Notes under the pieces: generated by a model
Database searches by the model: none
What the model saw: only the letters and a program-made list of their open reading frames with translations
Told to the model about the DNA's origin: nothing
Shown: piece by piece, positions 35,577 to 47,772 of the stretch
Numbering within the stretch: the stretch's first letter is position 1
Layout of the letters: the number at the start of each line of letters is the position of its first letter
Assembly (NCBI GenBank): GCA_947359465.1
Contig: OX375880.1
Span: forward strand, 25,930,714 to 25,994,713
Direction: 5' to 3'
Origin: Metellina segmentata
Taxonomy: Eukaryota > Arthropoda > Arachnida > Araneae > Tetragnathidae
Length of the DNA: 64,000 nucleotides
Position numbers and translations under genes: made by a program

Positions 35577-36137
35577 CAGGGTTCCCATGGGCCTTGAAAA
35601 GTACTTGAATTTCATTTTCGTTTTCAAGGGCCCCAGAAAGTACTTGAATTTGGTGCAAAATACTTGAAAGTCTTTGAATTTATTTTGAAATATTTTAATC
35701 TAGAATTTTCTCGAGTATGAATCGGCGGAAAACGCATGCGCTTAGAAGGCGTGGTTTTATTCCGATTCTGAAGAATACGCCAAATACGCTTGTTCATCAA
35801 AGCATGTCTTTATTTTCTTTTCTCAAGGTCAGTTCGAATATATAGGACATAAGTATAATAACTTAGCTACTTTACATTTTCTTTCTAAGAACTTTTTTCT
35901 TTCCCATAACATGCTTGCAATATTGACTTGAAATATGTTTGGAATTGTTAAGTATGTGAATGGTAAAGAAAAGGTTACATAGCACGAGAGATTCTTCAGA
36001 AACTTTAAAATGAGGGGGGGGGGGTTAAGGAGGGAATTTCTGCCTTTTAACGATATTTCTTGAAAAACTTCAAATGGGCCTTGAAAAGTCCTGGAAAAGT
36101 ACTTGAATTTTTTTCACACCAAATAGTGGGAACCATG
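35577..36137. mobile_element. hAT-5-like MITE (TIR CAGGGTTCCCA)
   Basis: Starts CAGGGTTCCCATGGG and ends TAGTGGGAACCATG, flanked by AACGG (35572-35576 and 36138-36142). Subterminal repeats CCTTGAAAAGTACTTGAATTT occur at both ends. Same end structure and same 5-bp duplication length as 1475-4367. Confidence 0.75.
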
Positions 36138-36142
36138 AACGG

Positions 36143-38700
36143 TATTACAGGTTTTACTGTTTATCTTAGACTTTTATCAAAAAATTAAGATTTTATTAGA
36201 CTATTATAAAAAAAAAGTTTATAAACATAAATTAATTACATCCAAAAAAACACTAAATCACACTTCTTTACAATTACTTAGTTTGATAGTAAATAAACAT
36301 GCTTGATAAATTGAAAACTGATTATTGAATACATTATGTCTGTCCACACAAGACCACTCATAGAAAGGGTATGTTCTCTTATAAATACTTTCTAAAATTT
36401 TAATACATGCAAATACAGTAAAACCTAGGACTGTAAGTATAAATTGTATGAGTTCATAATCTTAACCATTGGCTCAAGAGATGCTTGTTTTGAAAAACTT
36501 CATACATTTACAATGTTTTAAATATTTGCTTGCATTCTAATATACTCATTAACAAGTTTCTCCCAGTCCAAGGTTTCAATAGCATTCAAGCAGTTACTTA
36601 GTAGATCAACGCAAAAGAACTTAACTAACAAAAAAATACATTTTAGAAAATTAAATGTAATATTTATAACTGTTAGTTAAAGCTGTTACATTCTAAATAA
36701 TGTAACATGGGGTAATGTTTTCACCCATGTGTACTAAAAATACCGCTACTGTTTATTTGACTGGAATACTTTTTTATTTTATAAAACTTAAATCTTTCCT
36801 AAAAAGCAGTTTCTAATTCTTATTACGACTGATAGGTTATAAAATCAAAATCGTACAATTCTGTTAATTAATGAATCAAATTAATAATCCCTTGAATAAA
36901 TCAGTCAACTTTTCAAAATAATTTTTTTAATGTTTATAAATACGTCTAATTTTGAATATAATGCTGCTTAAACACTTAGAAGTTACAGGTCAAAAGCTAT
37001 CAGCATAAAGATACATCGAATTAAACTTACCTATGAAACGATTTTCCAGGGATCTTCTTTGTATTTCGATTTGTACACTCGTATGCGACACAAGACGTCA
37101 TATCCAAATCAAAACTAAGAAAATGGTGCTAATTATTTGGTTAAAATCGTCAATCTAAAAGGGTATAACCACGTTGATTAACATGTCCTAGCACAATGTT
37201 TTTAACGCACCAATCTGGTGCAGTGGTTACGGTTTTGGCTTCAACAGTTCAGAGTAAAAGGCACTTCTGTTATCTTTCCTACTTAAATGGTTTTTACACT
37301 GAAAATCCTTCTTACATACATACTTTCAAAATTTTATGTTTGATGCTTTTCAAAGTTTAATATTTGATATTGTTTGAATAATGAAGTTTGAATAATCTAC
37401 CTCTGCAGCAAATTGCAGCCTCTCAAATTCAGATTGACTTCTGTAAATTAACATTTTCCTCTCCGTGCTTTCCTTTTGCTCCGTGTCCGAAATAACTTTT
37501 GGCAGTGAGTGTACAGTTGTCGAAAATAGTTTTCCGAGCAAAGATTGTAAAAGCGACGGAGAACAGGTGAATAGTTCGTGGAAACTTATTACTATTCCTT
37601 CTATGCATAAAATTTTGAAAAATTATAATTTATAGTTCAATTTAAGTCGTAACCTGAGAGATTATTCAATTACAAAATTTGTTACTCCCTCTTTCACGAA
37701 GTATTCTTTTTCAAAGCCGGGGAAAATATTTAATCCACTGAGAAAAATAATAATGAGGATTATGAGATTATGAGAAAAAAATATTGATAAATTCAGTGTC
37801 TTTTCTTGCAGAATTTAAGAATTTTTTGTAAACTCATTCGTGTTTGTAGGAGATTGTTTGGAAATATTGTTTATCGTTGCTAAGTAAAGCAGAAAATTGC
37901 TTTAACTCAAGGTCAAGGCATGTTTACACAATTTATAAGTAGTCAAAAGGAGTTTTTAGAACTCACTGTACCAAAACTATACTTATAAAAGTTTATTTAA
38001 CGTATAGGATCTTTACACTTAGAAGCTCTTTAAAACTCCAAAAAATGAACTAAATTTTGGAAAGACCTGAAAAATCGGAAGTTTTCTCAAAACTCTTGGA
38101 AAACTAAACAGCTGGATGTTTTTTATTCCACGTAAAAAATTATTTTTAAGTTCCTAGTTGGGTCTTAAAACCTATTTGAAAATGTTTTGGCAAATATCCG
38201 AACTTGATGAAACTGCTATGCTGCTGTAGGCAGATAGAGGAATTAACGTCACATTGGAGCAACACAGTGGGTAATTGACGACGATCCAAGATCAATCCCA
38301 AACAGATAGATCCGAGATCAAAGCCTCTAAATTTTGAACAAATGACATCTGACTATGCGGAATGACGAGTGAAGAAGCTTGTCTGTGAAGAAAACAGAAT
38401 ATTTTAATGCCACTTAATTTTTAACTGGACAGTAAAATCGAATTATGCAGATAATGAACATTTGTTTGTGTCTTGAATGAATGAAAAACTCCTTGAATTT
38501 AGCGTTGCACCTAGATATGAATTTATCATTGAGTTTCTTAACTTTTTCCGTAGGAATTTTATACTAGTTTCAGAATATGTTTTCAATAATACAAGATCGT
38601 TGTCACAAGTCGCATTATTTGGTTGCTTCAAGCGTTGTTTTTCAAGGTACAACACACCATAATGACCTACATGAAATGATTTTAAGATCCAACTTTCAAA
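36143..38700. other. Intergenic DNA with SINE traces
   Basis: CTGGTGCAGTGGTTACGG at about 37214 looks like a SINE A box. 38235-38370 has degenerate SINE body sequence (AATTGACGACGATCCAAGATC). No genes supported. Confidence 0.45.
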
Positions 38701-38718
38701 AAAAAAAACCAAAGGAAG

Positions 38719-39014
38719 GAGGGGGGGATTTGATTCAGCTTTTAAAGTTGGTAAAACAAGGGGACACAGAGGGCTTAGGGTATAAATTGAATAAGACACA
38801 TTTTAATCGGGATTTAAGGAAAAACTACTACTTTAATAGGGTAATAGACAGTTGGAACGCGTTGCCAGAAAATATAGTTAATTCAAAGGGAGTGTACGAA
38901 TTTAAGATACAATTGGATAGTCAGTGGGTATTGGGGAATACATAAACAAAGGACCAGCCTTGTTGGGCTTGAGCCTGTAGCTGGTCGTCAATATTTGTAT
39001 TTGTGTTTGTATTT
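38719..39014 (+). mobile_element. 3' end of the CR1/jockey-like LINE
   Basis: The frame GGGDLIQLLKLVKQGDTEGL, then NKTHFNRDLRKNYYFNRVID and SWNALPENIVNSKGVYEFK matches the C-terminus of the LINE at 15151-16062. It is followed by the same 3' UTR (GGACCAGCCTTGTTGGGC) and a TTTGTATTTG tail. Only about 0.3 kb remains. Confidence 0.9.
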
Positions 39015-39029
39015 GATAGTTTTGGAGTA

Positions 39030-39030
39030 G

Positions 39031-39086
<56 letters not shown>
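39030..39086. repeat. (GT)n microsatellite
   Basis: An uninterrupted run of about 26 GT dinucleotides beside the LINE tail. Confidence 0.95.
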
Positions 39087-39087
<1 letters not shown>

Positions 39088-39291
39088 AGGTATATTGAGG
39101 ATTGTAATTACGTGGATTGTTTAATAATGCTGCTTAAAATCGATTATTTTTCTAAAACTATTTTCACGGAATTTGATTTTTAATACTTTTTTTATTTTAA
39201 GCCTGATGTTTTCTTTGCAAAATATTAGAAAATTCTGAATTTTTGAAACAGACGGCAAAGAGAATAAAACATAGTAAATAAAATATACAGA

Positions 39292-40475
39292 ATGGACCTT
39301 TTAAAATAGGAATGGTAAATAATATGGCTACCTTGGTAATTTTTTTTATCGTTTGCTTTTTTTTTAAATTTGTCCGCTTTATATTCCAAGATTCTATTTT
39401 GTAGGGAAAAAACAGATAAATTCATCACTTTTTGAAAGGATCTTTTTTTTTTAATCTGTTTTGAGGTATACTTCTGGGTTTTCGATTTAATGTTTTTTGT
39501 TCAACAACTGTAATCAAGTAAGTAATGGTTTAATTAATCTGAAAAGACATTTTTAACCCCTTGGAACAGATTTATTTGAAAAAATGTAGTTCGGATCATC
39601 GTTTGCACAATAGTTACTGTAATATTTTTGTATTATAGTCTGTACACTAATTACTGTTGTATTTTCATATTATCGTTTGCACACTTTTTTTTCTAATGGC
39701 GGGCATATTTGACCTAAGTCATTGGTCACTACAAGGCCGGAAGTGATGGCCACTTGTGAAGGAGCACCCAGTAGGATGACCATCATTGCCCCTAACAATT
39801 TATACTGTCATATTTTCATTTTATGACGTTTGATAAGAATGGCAACAGTATGAGAGAGAGACACACACTTTCTGATCTACGAGTTCATTCGTAAAAAGAA
39901 TGTCTGATAACGTAACAGTGCAAATATTTATATATACGGAGTCAGATTAAATAAAGTGTGTATTTTTGTAGAGAACGATTGAATAATTTGATTCAAGGAG
40001 AGTCGTAACACCAATCACTCTTGCCACGAACAAGAATGCACATTTTTAATTTTGTCTTAGTTTAAATGACGAATTAGACTTCTCATCCGTAACTTAGGCA
40101 AAATAAGTGCATGATGAGTCTCAGTCGTCAAATGTACCCAAGGGGTTAATCATTGTATAATTTTGGGAGAGTCTTTTGTTTTTAAAATGACATACAAAGA
40201 AATTTATATGCATACTCTCTAAACTATTCTATCCATTCTGGACAACATCGGCATAATCTAGAGACTTTTATTCCTTAAAAAAATTTAAAGTAAAAAAATG
40301 TAAATTTTAACTTCGGCATTTATTTTTAGTTGGTAAATTGTGTATTTAGCAATTGTATAGCTTTATTATAGTGTGGTAGTTTGTTACATGTGATAAATAT
40401 GAATTACAGTTTACTAACGAAAGCGTTTGTTAGTTAAACCAATTCAACCTGAGTAACGCCGGGTTAGTTAGAAAT
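39292..40475 (+). mobile_element. Helitron-like repeat, copy 1, split by a piggyBac MITE
   Basis: Colinear with 48738-49315 (CGATTTAATGTTTTTTGTTCA, AACTGTAATCAAG, AACATCGGCATAATCTAGAGA) and ends near GAGTAACGCCGGGTTAG. The alignment is interrupted exactly by the TTAA element at 39557-40145. No coding sequence. Confidence 0.6.
39557..40145. mobile_element. piggyBac-like MITE, 589 bp
   Basis: TTAA at 39553-39556 and 40146-40149. Termini CCCCTTGGAACA and GTACCCAAGGGG share an inverted CCCCTTGG. It carries a SINE body fragment (about 39695-39800, minus; GGAAGTGATGGCCACTTGTG) related to the SINE at 11262-11529. Confidence 0.78.
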
Positions 40476-41796
40476 ACGAATTGACACAAGTCAATGTAAA
40501 CAAAATGCTGTTTAATATTTTCCTATAATATTATTTCATTTAGAGATATGAAATACATTTTTGTAAATATGAATGCTGTACTCATTATAAGTGGATTGAA
40601 ATAAGATATGAAACACATGAGTAACGATACTTTGTCATCGATAGATATAGCAATTAAGAAAGCTTAGCGCAGATTTTATGTCTGTATCTGCTACGTATTT
40701 AATTTTTTTTAGAGTGAATGATAAGGAAATGCAAGCAATGCCTTGACAGCATAACCTAAAAAATTCTATCCACACACACACATATTCAGTGATAAAATTA
40801 ATTTATCACTGGATATGTGTATATGATCTTTCACTTTAAGAGCAGTGACCCATAACAAATATTTATTTAATCAGACTAATTTAGGTCTCACACTTACTGA
40901 TACATTTGTTTACATGATTATGTTAATTTACTCAAGAAAACTATGTAGGATGTCAACTTGTGTTTTAAAGTTAAACAAATGTTTTATCTTTTGCTCTTGT
41001 TTTGAAAATTTATTTCTTTAATGCATTACCATGCAACACACTATGATTTTTAGTAAAATAAATATTAATTTACCATATCAAAAATTCCGATTGTTTACTT
41101 AAATAAATATTGGTTTACATGTCATGTCAGAAACTCAATTTTTTATTTAAAAAATTTATAGGCCCAATAGAAATTTAAATAAAAAAATTCGATTTAAATA
41201 AAATAAATCCGATTAATTGATTTTTTTTTTAGTCACGATTTTTTTACACCCTGTTAGCTATCAATAATCACCGAATTTCCGTTGCTTCTTGGAAATAGAG
41301 AAAAGGTAATAGAAATATGGAAAGTGAACACTACTTGTTTTTTGGGAACATGGAAAAGATTCAACCAAATTTTTTTTAATTTCTTTATCAAATTTTATCA
41401 ATAAAAATAAAAACGTGTGTTACATCGTGAAGTACAATGCATAAAATATTGCTTGATGACAAATTAATTGATAACATGCTTTCCTTTACATTATGCTTAT
41501 ATCTATTGCAAAATCCTACTTCCAAGTACTAATCAACAGAGTTTAATTGATGAAACATGCTGATTCTCAAATGAATGTTAAAGGTTACTAAGTTTCCAAT
41601 TCAAAGTAGTCACAAAGGAATTCAAAGCGATGCACACATATATAGCGCTTCTTTGAAGCATCCAGGAGTTCTTCATTTGACACAGTCATCTAATTGATCA
41701 AAATATCACTTTGAAATACATGCTTATTTCTAACAGACCATCATACCTGAAGACAGAGATCTCGTAAAGAATTGCGGCTGAATTTTATGAATACAA
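40476..41796. other. Intergenic DNA without recognised features
   Basis: AT-rich, downstream of gene B. A short inverted repeat (CACACATATTCAGTGATAAA against TTTATCACTGGATATGTG) lies near 40775-40820. Nothing else seen. Confidence 0.5.
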
Positions 41797-42583
41797 TGAG
41801 GTATTTGCATGTGCGAGGGTTTTGCTTACAAATGATCTTTTCTAGTATTTCTAAGTTTAAAAATCCTTAAATATTTCGTTTAAACTTTCAAAATAATTTT
41901 GAAATGATTATAAAATCAATTTTAATTTTGTTGAAAACGAAACAAAGTCACGTGATCCGAAAACAGGCCGCCATTGGATGTGACGTCATTGCGCATAGCT
42001 GAGCTTTTGTTTACATCTCAGCTCCCTGTACACTCGCAATCGCTCTTGTATGAAATCAACACGTGGTCTATATTGATTCGCAAATTTAATTCATAAGCAG
42101 CAGTAAATAAGATAGTAACTGTTTATAAAAAGTACTTCATGAACCAACAATTCGCTAGCACAAATACTGTTTACAAAAGGGCAATCATAAAAAATAAACA
42201 AGTGAAAGGTTCAAGTAATAATTTAAAATATTATGCAGAACAGAAATATTCGAAGAGTTTTGGAAAAGGTTTTAGAAATGCATAAAGCCCTTTTACACTA
42301 AGTATCATTACTGAACTTGTCCAAATTATAAACAGTTATAAACTTGTCCAAGTTATAAGCAACCATAGCAACGCCGGCGCAGTGGGTTACTATGCGCTGT
42401 GACGTCACGGAGCAGCCATTACGAAATTCCTGTTTTTCCCGCCAATACCGGAAACGAAATTTAAAAATTAATATCTCGGGGAATAGTTTTCCAATTTCAA
42501 TAACATATACGTCCTTTTTCATGGATTTTCATCCTCTAACGTAATAAAATTGAAACAAAAAAAAAGGTGAAAATACCTCATTC
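41797..42583. mobile_element. Possible palindromic MITE with GTGACGTCA arms
   Basis: AATGAGGTATTT at 41797 and AAATACCTCATT near 42571-42583 are inverted. Inside, CCATTGGATGTGACGTCATT with GCGCATAG faces the inverted CTATGCGCTGTGACGTCACG. The arms are imperfect and no target duplication is clear, so this is tentative. It lies just beyond the stop codon of gene B, so the gene B 3' UTR may run through it. Confidence 0.4.
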
Positions 42584-42919
42584 TCTAATGAGATTAAAAT
42601 TATTAGTAAAAGGTTCTTCAATATCGTTATCATGAAAATTACATCAAATTCGAACAAATATTGAACTAAACCATAAAATGTAATTTTTTTAGTATTTACA
42701 AAACATAAATTAACCGTTCTCCATTTCGACTGACTGCATCACTGTCACTGAAACGTAACAGCTTCGTAGGGGAGAGTGTCCATTTGTACAATTTTCTCTT
42801 TTGCAATAAAGTATATGTTATGACTTCTTCTCCACGAATTCAATTCATCTCATCAAATATCACATCGTCGTGTATTTTGCACTGTAAAGCTTTGTGAGAG
42901 ACGCTTCGATTCGGACGTC

Positions 42920-43067
42920 TTAAATATCAATATCCGCTGAAGATTTCTTGTATCCTATGGAATCGGGCAAGCCTTTCAATGAACTTGACAAATCTATAGC
43001 AGACAGAGTCCTTGGCGACCATGTGTTTTCGCTAGGGGTTTTCTCGTCGTCCTCGTCGGTACGGCTC
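42920..43067 (-). CDS. SLC22 gene B, terminal exon (C-terminal tail and stop)
   Basis: Acceptor CTTTGTTTTCAG before GAGCCGTACC. The first base completes a tryptophan codon begun in the previous exon. It encodes SRTDEDDEKTPSENTWSPRT, then LSAIDLSSSLKGLPDS and a final KSSADIDI before TAA. It is a hydrophilic, serine- and acid-rich cytoplasmic tail, as expected after TM12 of SLC22. Assignment rests on the splice site, phase match and position, because tails are not conserved. Confidence 0.82.
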
Positions 43068-43101
43068 CTGAAAACAAAGACATAGAATGAAATAAAATAT
43101 A

Positions 43102-44190
43102 CAGGTAACCCTCGCATAGCACTGTACTTCTATAACACGGATTCTCTACAAGACGTTAAGAAAATTGCGACGTCCCTCATATAACACGCCTTGGTTCTCC
43201 GAGTGAGATCACCACCCCTAACTGCAACCGAATGTGAGTCCACCACCCGTAACTGCAACCGAAAGGTTACAGTGGGCAATAAGTGCGCGGGAAAGAGGGG
43301 TCTTCCTGTTGTGTCTAGAGAGAGTGGATGTGTGTTCTCCTGCTCAGGCTATGTTAATCCTTTAGTATTCTGTACATATGTGTTTAAACTTTCATTAATC
43401 CAGAATAAACGTTTTATGTTCAAAGCTTAGTTTTTCTTAACAAGATGCCAATTCATCAAACGAACCAAAATCCTAACACTCCGTATTATACGGTTTACAA
43501 TAACAATGATAATCTATATAAATAAGAATAGAGTGTTTGTTTGTGCATTGAATATTTTCGACCCATTCCAAGTTTTCTATCCGCTTTGGACCCTTCTTGC
43601 GCGTTTGTCTGTCTGTCTGCCTGTCTGTCTGTCTGCCTGTCTGTCTGCCTGCCTGTCTGTCTGTTCTGTCTTGTCTGGTCTGTCTGTCCGTCTGTCTGTA
43701 TGTATGTATGTCTTGTCTGGTCTATCTTGTCTGGTCTGTCTTGTCTGGTCTGTCTATCTTGTCTGGGTATGTATGTCTGTCTTGTCTGGTCTCTCTGTTC
43801 ATTTGTCTGTACGTGTATGCCTTTACACGCCTACACTGTTTAATACATTGCTAAAATGTTTTTAAAACTTATATGAATTTACTTGTATTATTTAATGATC
43901 CCTTATGTCACTTTATTTAAAATACAAATAAATATGTCAACTTTTTCTATGTTTTTAATACTCCGTATAACACGGTTTTAGTTTCCTTATTACACGGAAC
44001 GCAATCTCTACTTTTATATAATTTCTAAGTTTCGCTTAACACGGCTTCTATACAACACGAACTATCATATAGCACGGTTTCAAATATAACACGGTACCAA
44101 ATATAAAAAATTGTATGACCACCATGTTTTGTATAGCACGGTTTCCTTATAACACGGTACCATTTGACCGTGTTATAAGAGAGTCACCTG
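43102..44190. mobile_element. pogo/Tigger-like non-autonomous element
   Basis: Flanked by TA. Termini CAGGTAACCCTCGCATAGCAC and AAGAGAGTCACCTG are imperfect inverted repeats of the Tigger type, followed inward by many TATAACACGGT repeats in both orientations. A (TCTG)n tract lies inside. Its edge is only about 34 bp from the acceptor of the terminal exon of gene B, within the polypyrimidine/branch-point zone. Confidence 0.78.
43606..43815. repeat. (TCTG)n microsatellite
   Basis: Imperfect CTGT/TCTG array with longer TCTTGTCTGGTC variants. Three overlapping open frames here are cysteine/leucine/valine low complexity. TCTATATAAATAAGAATAGAG at about 43511 just before it resembles a Helitron 5' end. 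Confidence 0.9.
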
Positions 44191-44745
44191 TAATTCAATT
44201 ATTTTCATGTTATATCTTCAAATTAATTTTTCCGTAATGCAACTAGAATCGAATCTCTTCTGGTTAAGTACATTTCTTAGAACGACAGTGAAAGAAATAA
44301 GTTTATAATGAAAGCTGAAATATGTAGGAAAATGAAGTTACAGAAAAAAAAAATGACAAGAGGTCAGACTAAGTCTGAAAACTTCATTTTGAATTGCATA
44401 TCCGAAATATTTTTTAATGCTCTTTAAGGATCCTATACCAAACATTGCTTCAAATAACAAAACTATCTGTACTCTCGTTAAAACCAGATAATAATTAACA
44501 CATTTCTCTAGATATAATCTCAAATATAGATTTCATACATCAAGTTGATTAATTGAAGATATCGCACCCCGGCAAGAAAAGTGACACAACTCAAAATTGC
44601 AGTATTTGAGAAACATCAACTTAAGGATACTATAAAACTTATATTGATATAGTATAAGCTTCTTTTAAATTTCAGGTGAATATTTATGGTGGCAACTTAT
44701 ATGATATTCTATAAAGTAGTAATATACACGTTGAGGCACCTCATA
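44191..44745. other. Intron of gene B without recognised features
   Basis: AT-rich sequence between the pogo-like and Tc1-like elements. No exon or terminal repeat seen. Confidence 0.5.
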
Positions 44746-45955
44746 CACTGAAGAGCCAAAACATTATGACCACCTACTCAATAACGCGTTGCGCCGCCTT
44801 TGGCCTGCAAAACAGCTGCAACTCGCTTGAGCATAGATGCTACAAGTTCTTCATACATGACTGGAGGCAGGTTGTACCAAATGTCTAAGCAGCGGTCACG
44901 AAAAGTCGAGATGTTGGGACATGGTGGTGTTTGAGCTCTGAGCTGCCGCTCCATGACACCCCAAATGTGCTCTATCGGATTAAGATCCGGCGAGTTAGGT
45001 GACCAGGACATTAAGTGGAATTCATCAGTATGCTCTTCGAACCACACCAACACAATCCGAGCCTTGTGACATGAGACGTTGTCCTACTGGAAGATTCCAT
45101 TTCAAGTTGGGAAGACTGACGCCATGTAAGGGTGCAACTGATCCGCAATGATGTTCAGATAGTTCGCAGCGTTCATTGTCTGTTCTGCCACAACTACGGG
45201 TCCCAAAGTCGCCCATGAGAACTTCCCTCAAATCATAATACCGCCACCACCATCCTGTGTATGACCTTCTGTACAAGAGGGGAGCAACTATTCGCCTGGC
45301 AGACGGCGTACCCTGACACGACCATCGACGTGATGAATGAGACATCGGGATTCATTTGACCAGGCAACTCTCTTCCACTCATCCATGGTCCAGTATCGAT
45401 GTTCCCGGGCCCACTGTAGGCGTAGTTGACGATGACTCTCGGTCAACAGAGGCACACGAGTGGGACGTCTGTTGCACAGTTCCATATCCAAACAGTGTCC
45501 GCTGAACTGTGTGTTCCGAAACACTTACGCTTGGACTTGCATTGTATTGGGCTGTCAGCTGAGCCACTATCTCGCTCCGATTTTGCTTTACCAAGCGGGA
45601 CAGTCTCCGTCCTTTTTTTCCGACGACGACCAACACCTTGACGTCTACTGCTGGTGTCACCGTCATTTATCCACTTTGCATGAATACTAACAACGGCAGA
45701 TCGTGAACAACCTACCAGTCATGCAGTTTCGGAGATCCTCGTTCCGAGTCTTCGGGCCATTACGATCTGCCCTCTATCAAATTCGCTTAGATCAGCAGCC
45801 TTTCCCATCACTAGCAAAAGTAAGTGAAAGAATGATTCCTTACCTTCTCCAGCTGCAGTTAAATACCATTCTCACTTAATCACGTGCCCTCCACGTCATC
45901 CAGACGAGTTTATTGAAAAATGTGGGGATGGTCATAATGTTTTGGCTCGTCAGTG
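44746..45955 (-). mobile_element. Tc1-like (DD34E) element, 1210 bp, inactive
   Basis: TA on both sides. Termini CACTGAAGAGCCAAAACATTA and TAATGTTTTGGCTCGTCAGTG are inverted repeats of about 27 bp with one mismatch. The transposase is broken into four frames: HTH region (45379-45666), WKRVAWSNESRCLIHHVDGR (45288-45524), a middle piece, and SPNSPDLNPIEHIWGVMERQ (44778-45053) with the catalytic E. The first catalytic D of the usual WSDES motif is N here, and there are several frameshifts, so the copy is dead. Confidence 0.92.
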
Positions 45956-47764
45956 TATTTTCCAATGACATTACATTAAAAAAAAAATTATTATTTTTTA
46001 CTTGTGTTACTTTTTTTGCATGGTTGCGATACGTAAATAGCGTCACGTTTAATTTATTTGGTTGTATTTTAAATTTTTTTAAAAATTATTTTGAACAGAA
46101 AACAAAAGCCATGTTTATGACTACATCTCTCTAAATTAAAAAAAAGTCACCGCCGCCGCTGTCGCAGGATTGAAAACTGTGTTGTTTAGTTTGATTCTAA
46201 TACGGTTTCCCGAGAAAATACGGATCACAAAATTACGAAATTAACATGGTTTATTCAAAATTGTCCAGTCAACACGATGAAGAAGATTTTTTTAAGATGC
46301 GGCCGATTATCAAGCGTTAAAGTTGAAAGAGCGAAATTTCTACCACGAGTGAGCAAAATACATACACGTGAATTTTTGCAGCTCGTCGAGTTTTTTTTAG
46401 AAATTTAAATTTGGTTCTGATGATATTTTTTTGAAATTCGGGAAAAATTGGGATATTTTTGGTTTTTTTTTTAAATTAAAACTGTCATATCTATATCTTA
46501 TTACTATTAGTTTTTAAATATGATAACATCGCAGAGTATACCTCAGAATGTACTCTTTCTTACGGTACAATTATTTTTTTAAATTGGTTAATAAGCAAAT
46601 TCGCGATGAGATCAAAAGTTGGTCATAAAAACTTTCGGAATATTGGGATATTTTCGCTACTTTTTTGTTAAAACTATCATATCTACAGCTAAATACTATA
46701 ATTTTATTAATTTGAAATGATCGCAGTATACGGGTTGGCGAACGTAAGCGAGCAGGGTGCGGAGCCCTCACTAGTCGCTTAATAAAATATAAAATAATAC
46801 ATGAAAGACTTTGAGTTCTTTATGTTCTAAATATAGCAAGTCGTTTTTAAAGACGTTAGTTCTTTAGGTCGCTTTATACTGTCAGATTTTGCTGTAGGTT
46901 CGTTTGATTCGATTAAAATTGATAGCATTCTTCGGTCGAGGACGATGTCTTCAGTAATTCAATGTGATTGAGGGTGCGTAGCTTTCATTCAATTGTAAAT
47001 CTTACAATTTGACGATCCAAAGTATTTGCCCAGGATAACCTTACGGCACTATCTGGGTAACCTTGAATTATAGGGGCTAAAAGAATGTGTAAATACAAAT
47101 AAAAAGGTTGTATTAGTAGACAGCTGTAAAGATTGGGTTTTGGTAATACTGTGCAGTATCTATTGCTTCTCATAAGAAATAAAATGAAGACGACCACACA
47201 AAGCAAATACTGAGAGTATGACCTCAATTTTATGTCAAAGATTGCTGTTTAAGCATCTTTTTCTCCCTCATCAAAATTGAGAATAAAGTCACGTAAAAAG
47301 TGATGTCTTACAAATGAGATCAACAAAAAATGTATCGTGTCAGATTTATGGTTAACAATACAGCTGAATTCCGATATCATACGATTTTATGATTGAAATT
47401 CTGATGTCAAATAAATGTTATAAAATGAAGTATTCGTATGCTGCCTTTTCAAATACCGTTGATATATGCGTTGTCAAAGTATTTAATATTTTATTTTATA
47501 CTTTTAAGGGGTTTTTTACGATGCTACTAACAACAGAAATATGTTTTAAAGTACTCTATTCAGTATATTCAGTCATGTCTAAAACTAACTAATATTAAGA
47601 CTAAAACTAACTTTAATTATAAATATATAATATTAATCTTTATTATTATTTTTTTCTCCTCTTTCTGCCAGTGCTCACTATCTCTGTACTAACCTTCTTC
47701 CGTCAATAGAGCCCGTCAATGTCTATCAATCAAAATTTCTATCAATGTGCTTCAATCGTCAATC
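45956..47764. other. Intron of gene B with a Helitron-like 3' end
   Basis: GGGTGCGGAGCCC followed by TCACTAG-T at about 46754-46775 looks like a Helitron 3' hairpin and CTAG terminus. Two related stretches (about 46440-46540 and 46630-46740, ATTGGGATATTTT and AAACTRTCATATCTA) precede it. No coding exon found. Confidence 0.45.
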
Positions 47765-47772
47765 GCCTACAC

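Noticed and set aside
43506..43865. Three overlapping long open frames rich in Cys, Leu and Val
   Set aside because: They are translations of a (TCTG)n microsatellite; frames lack stops because of the repeat.
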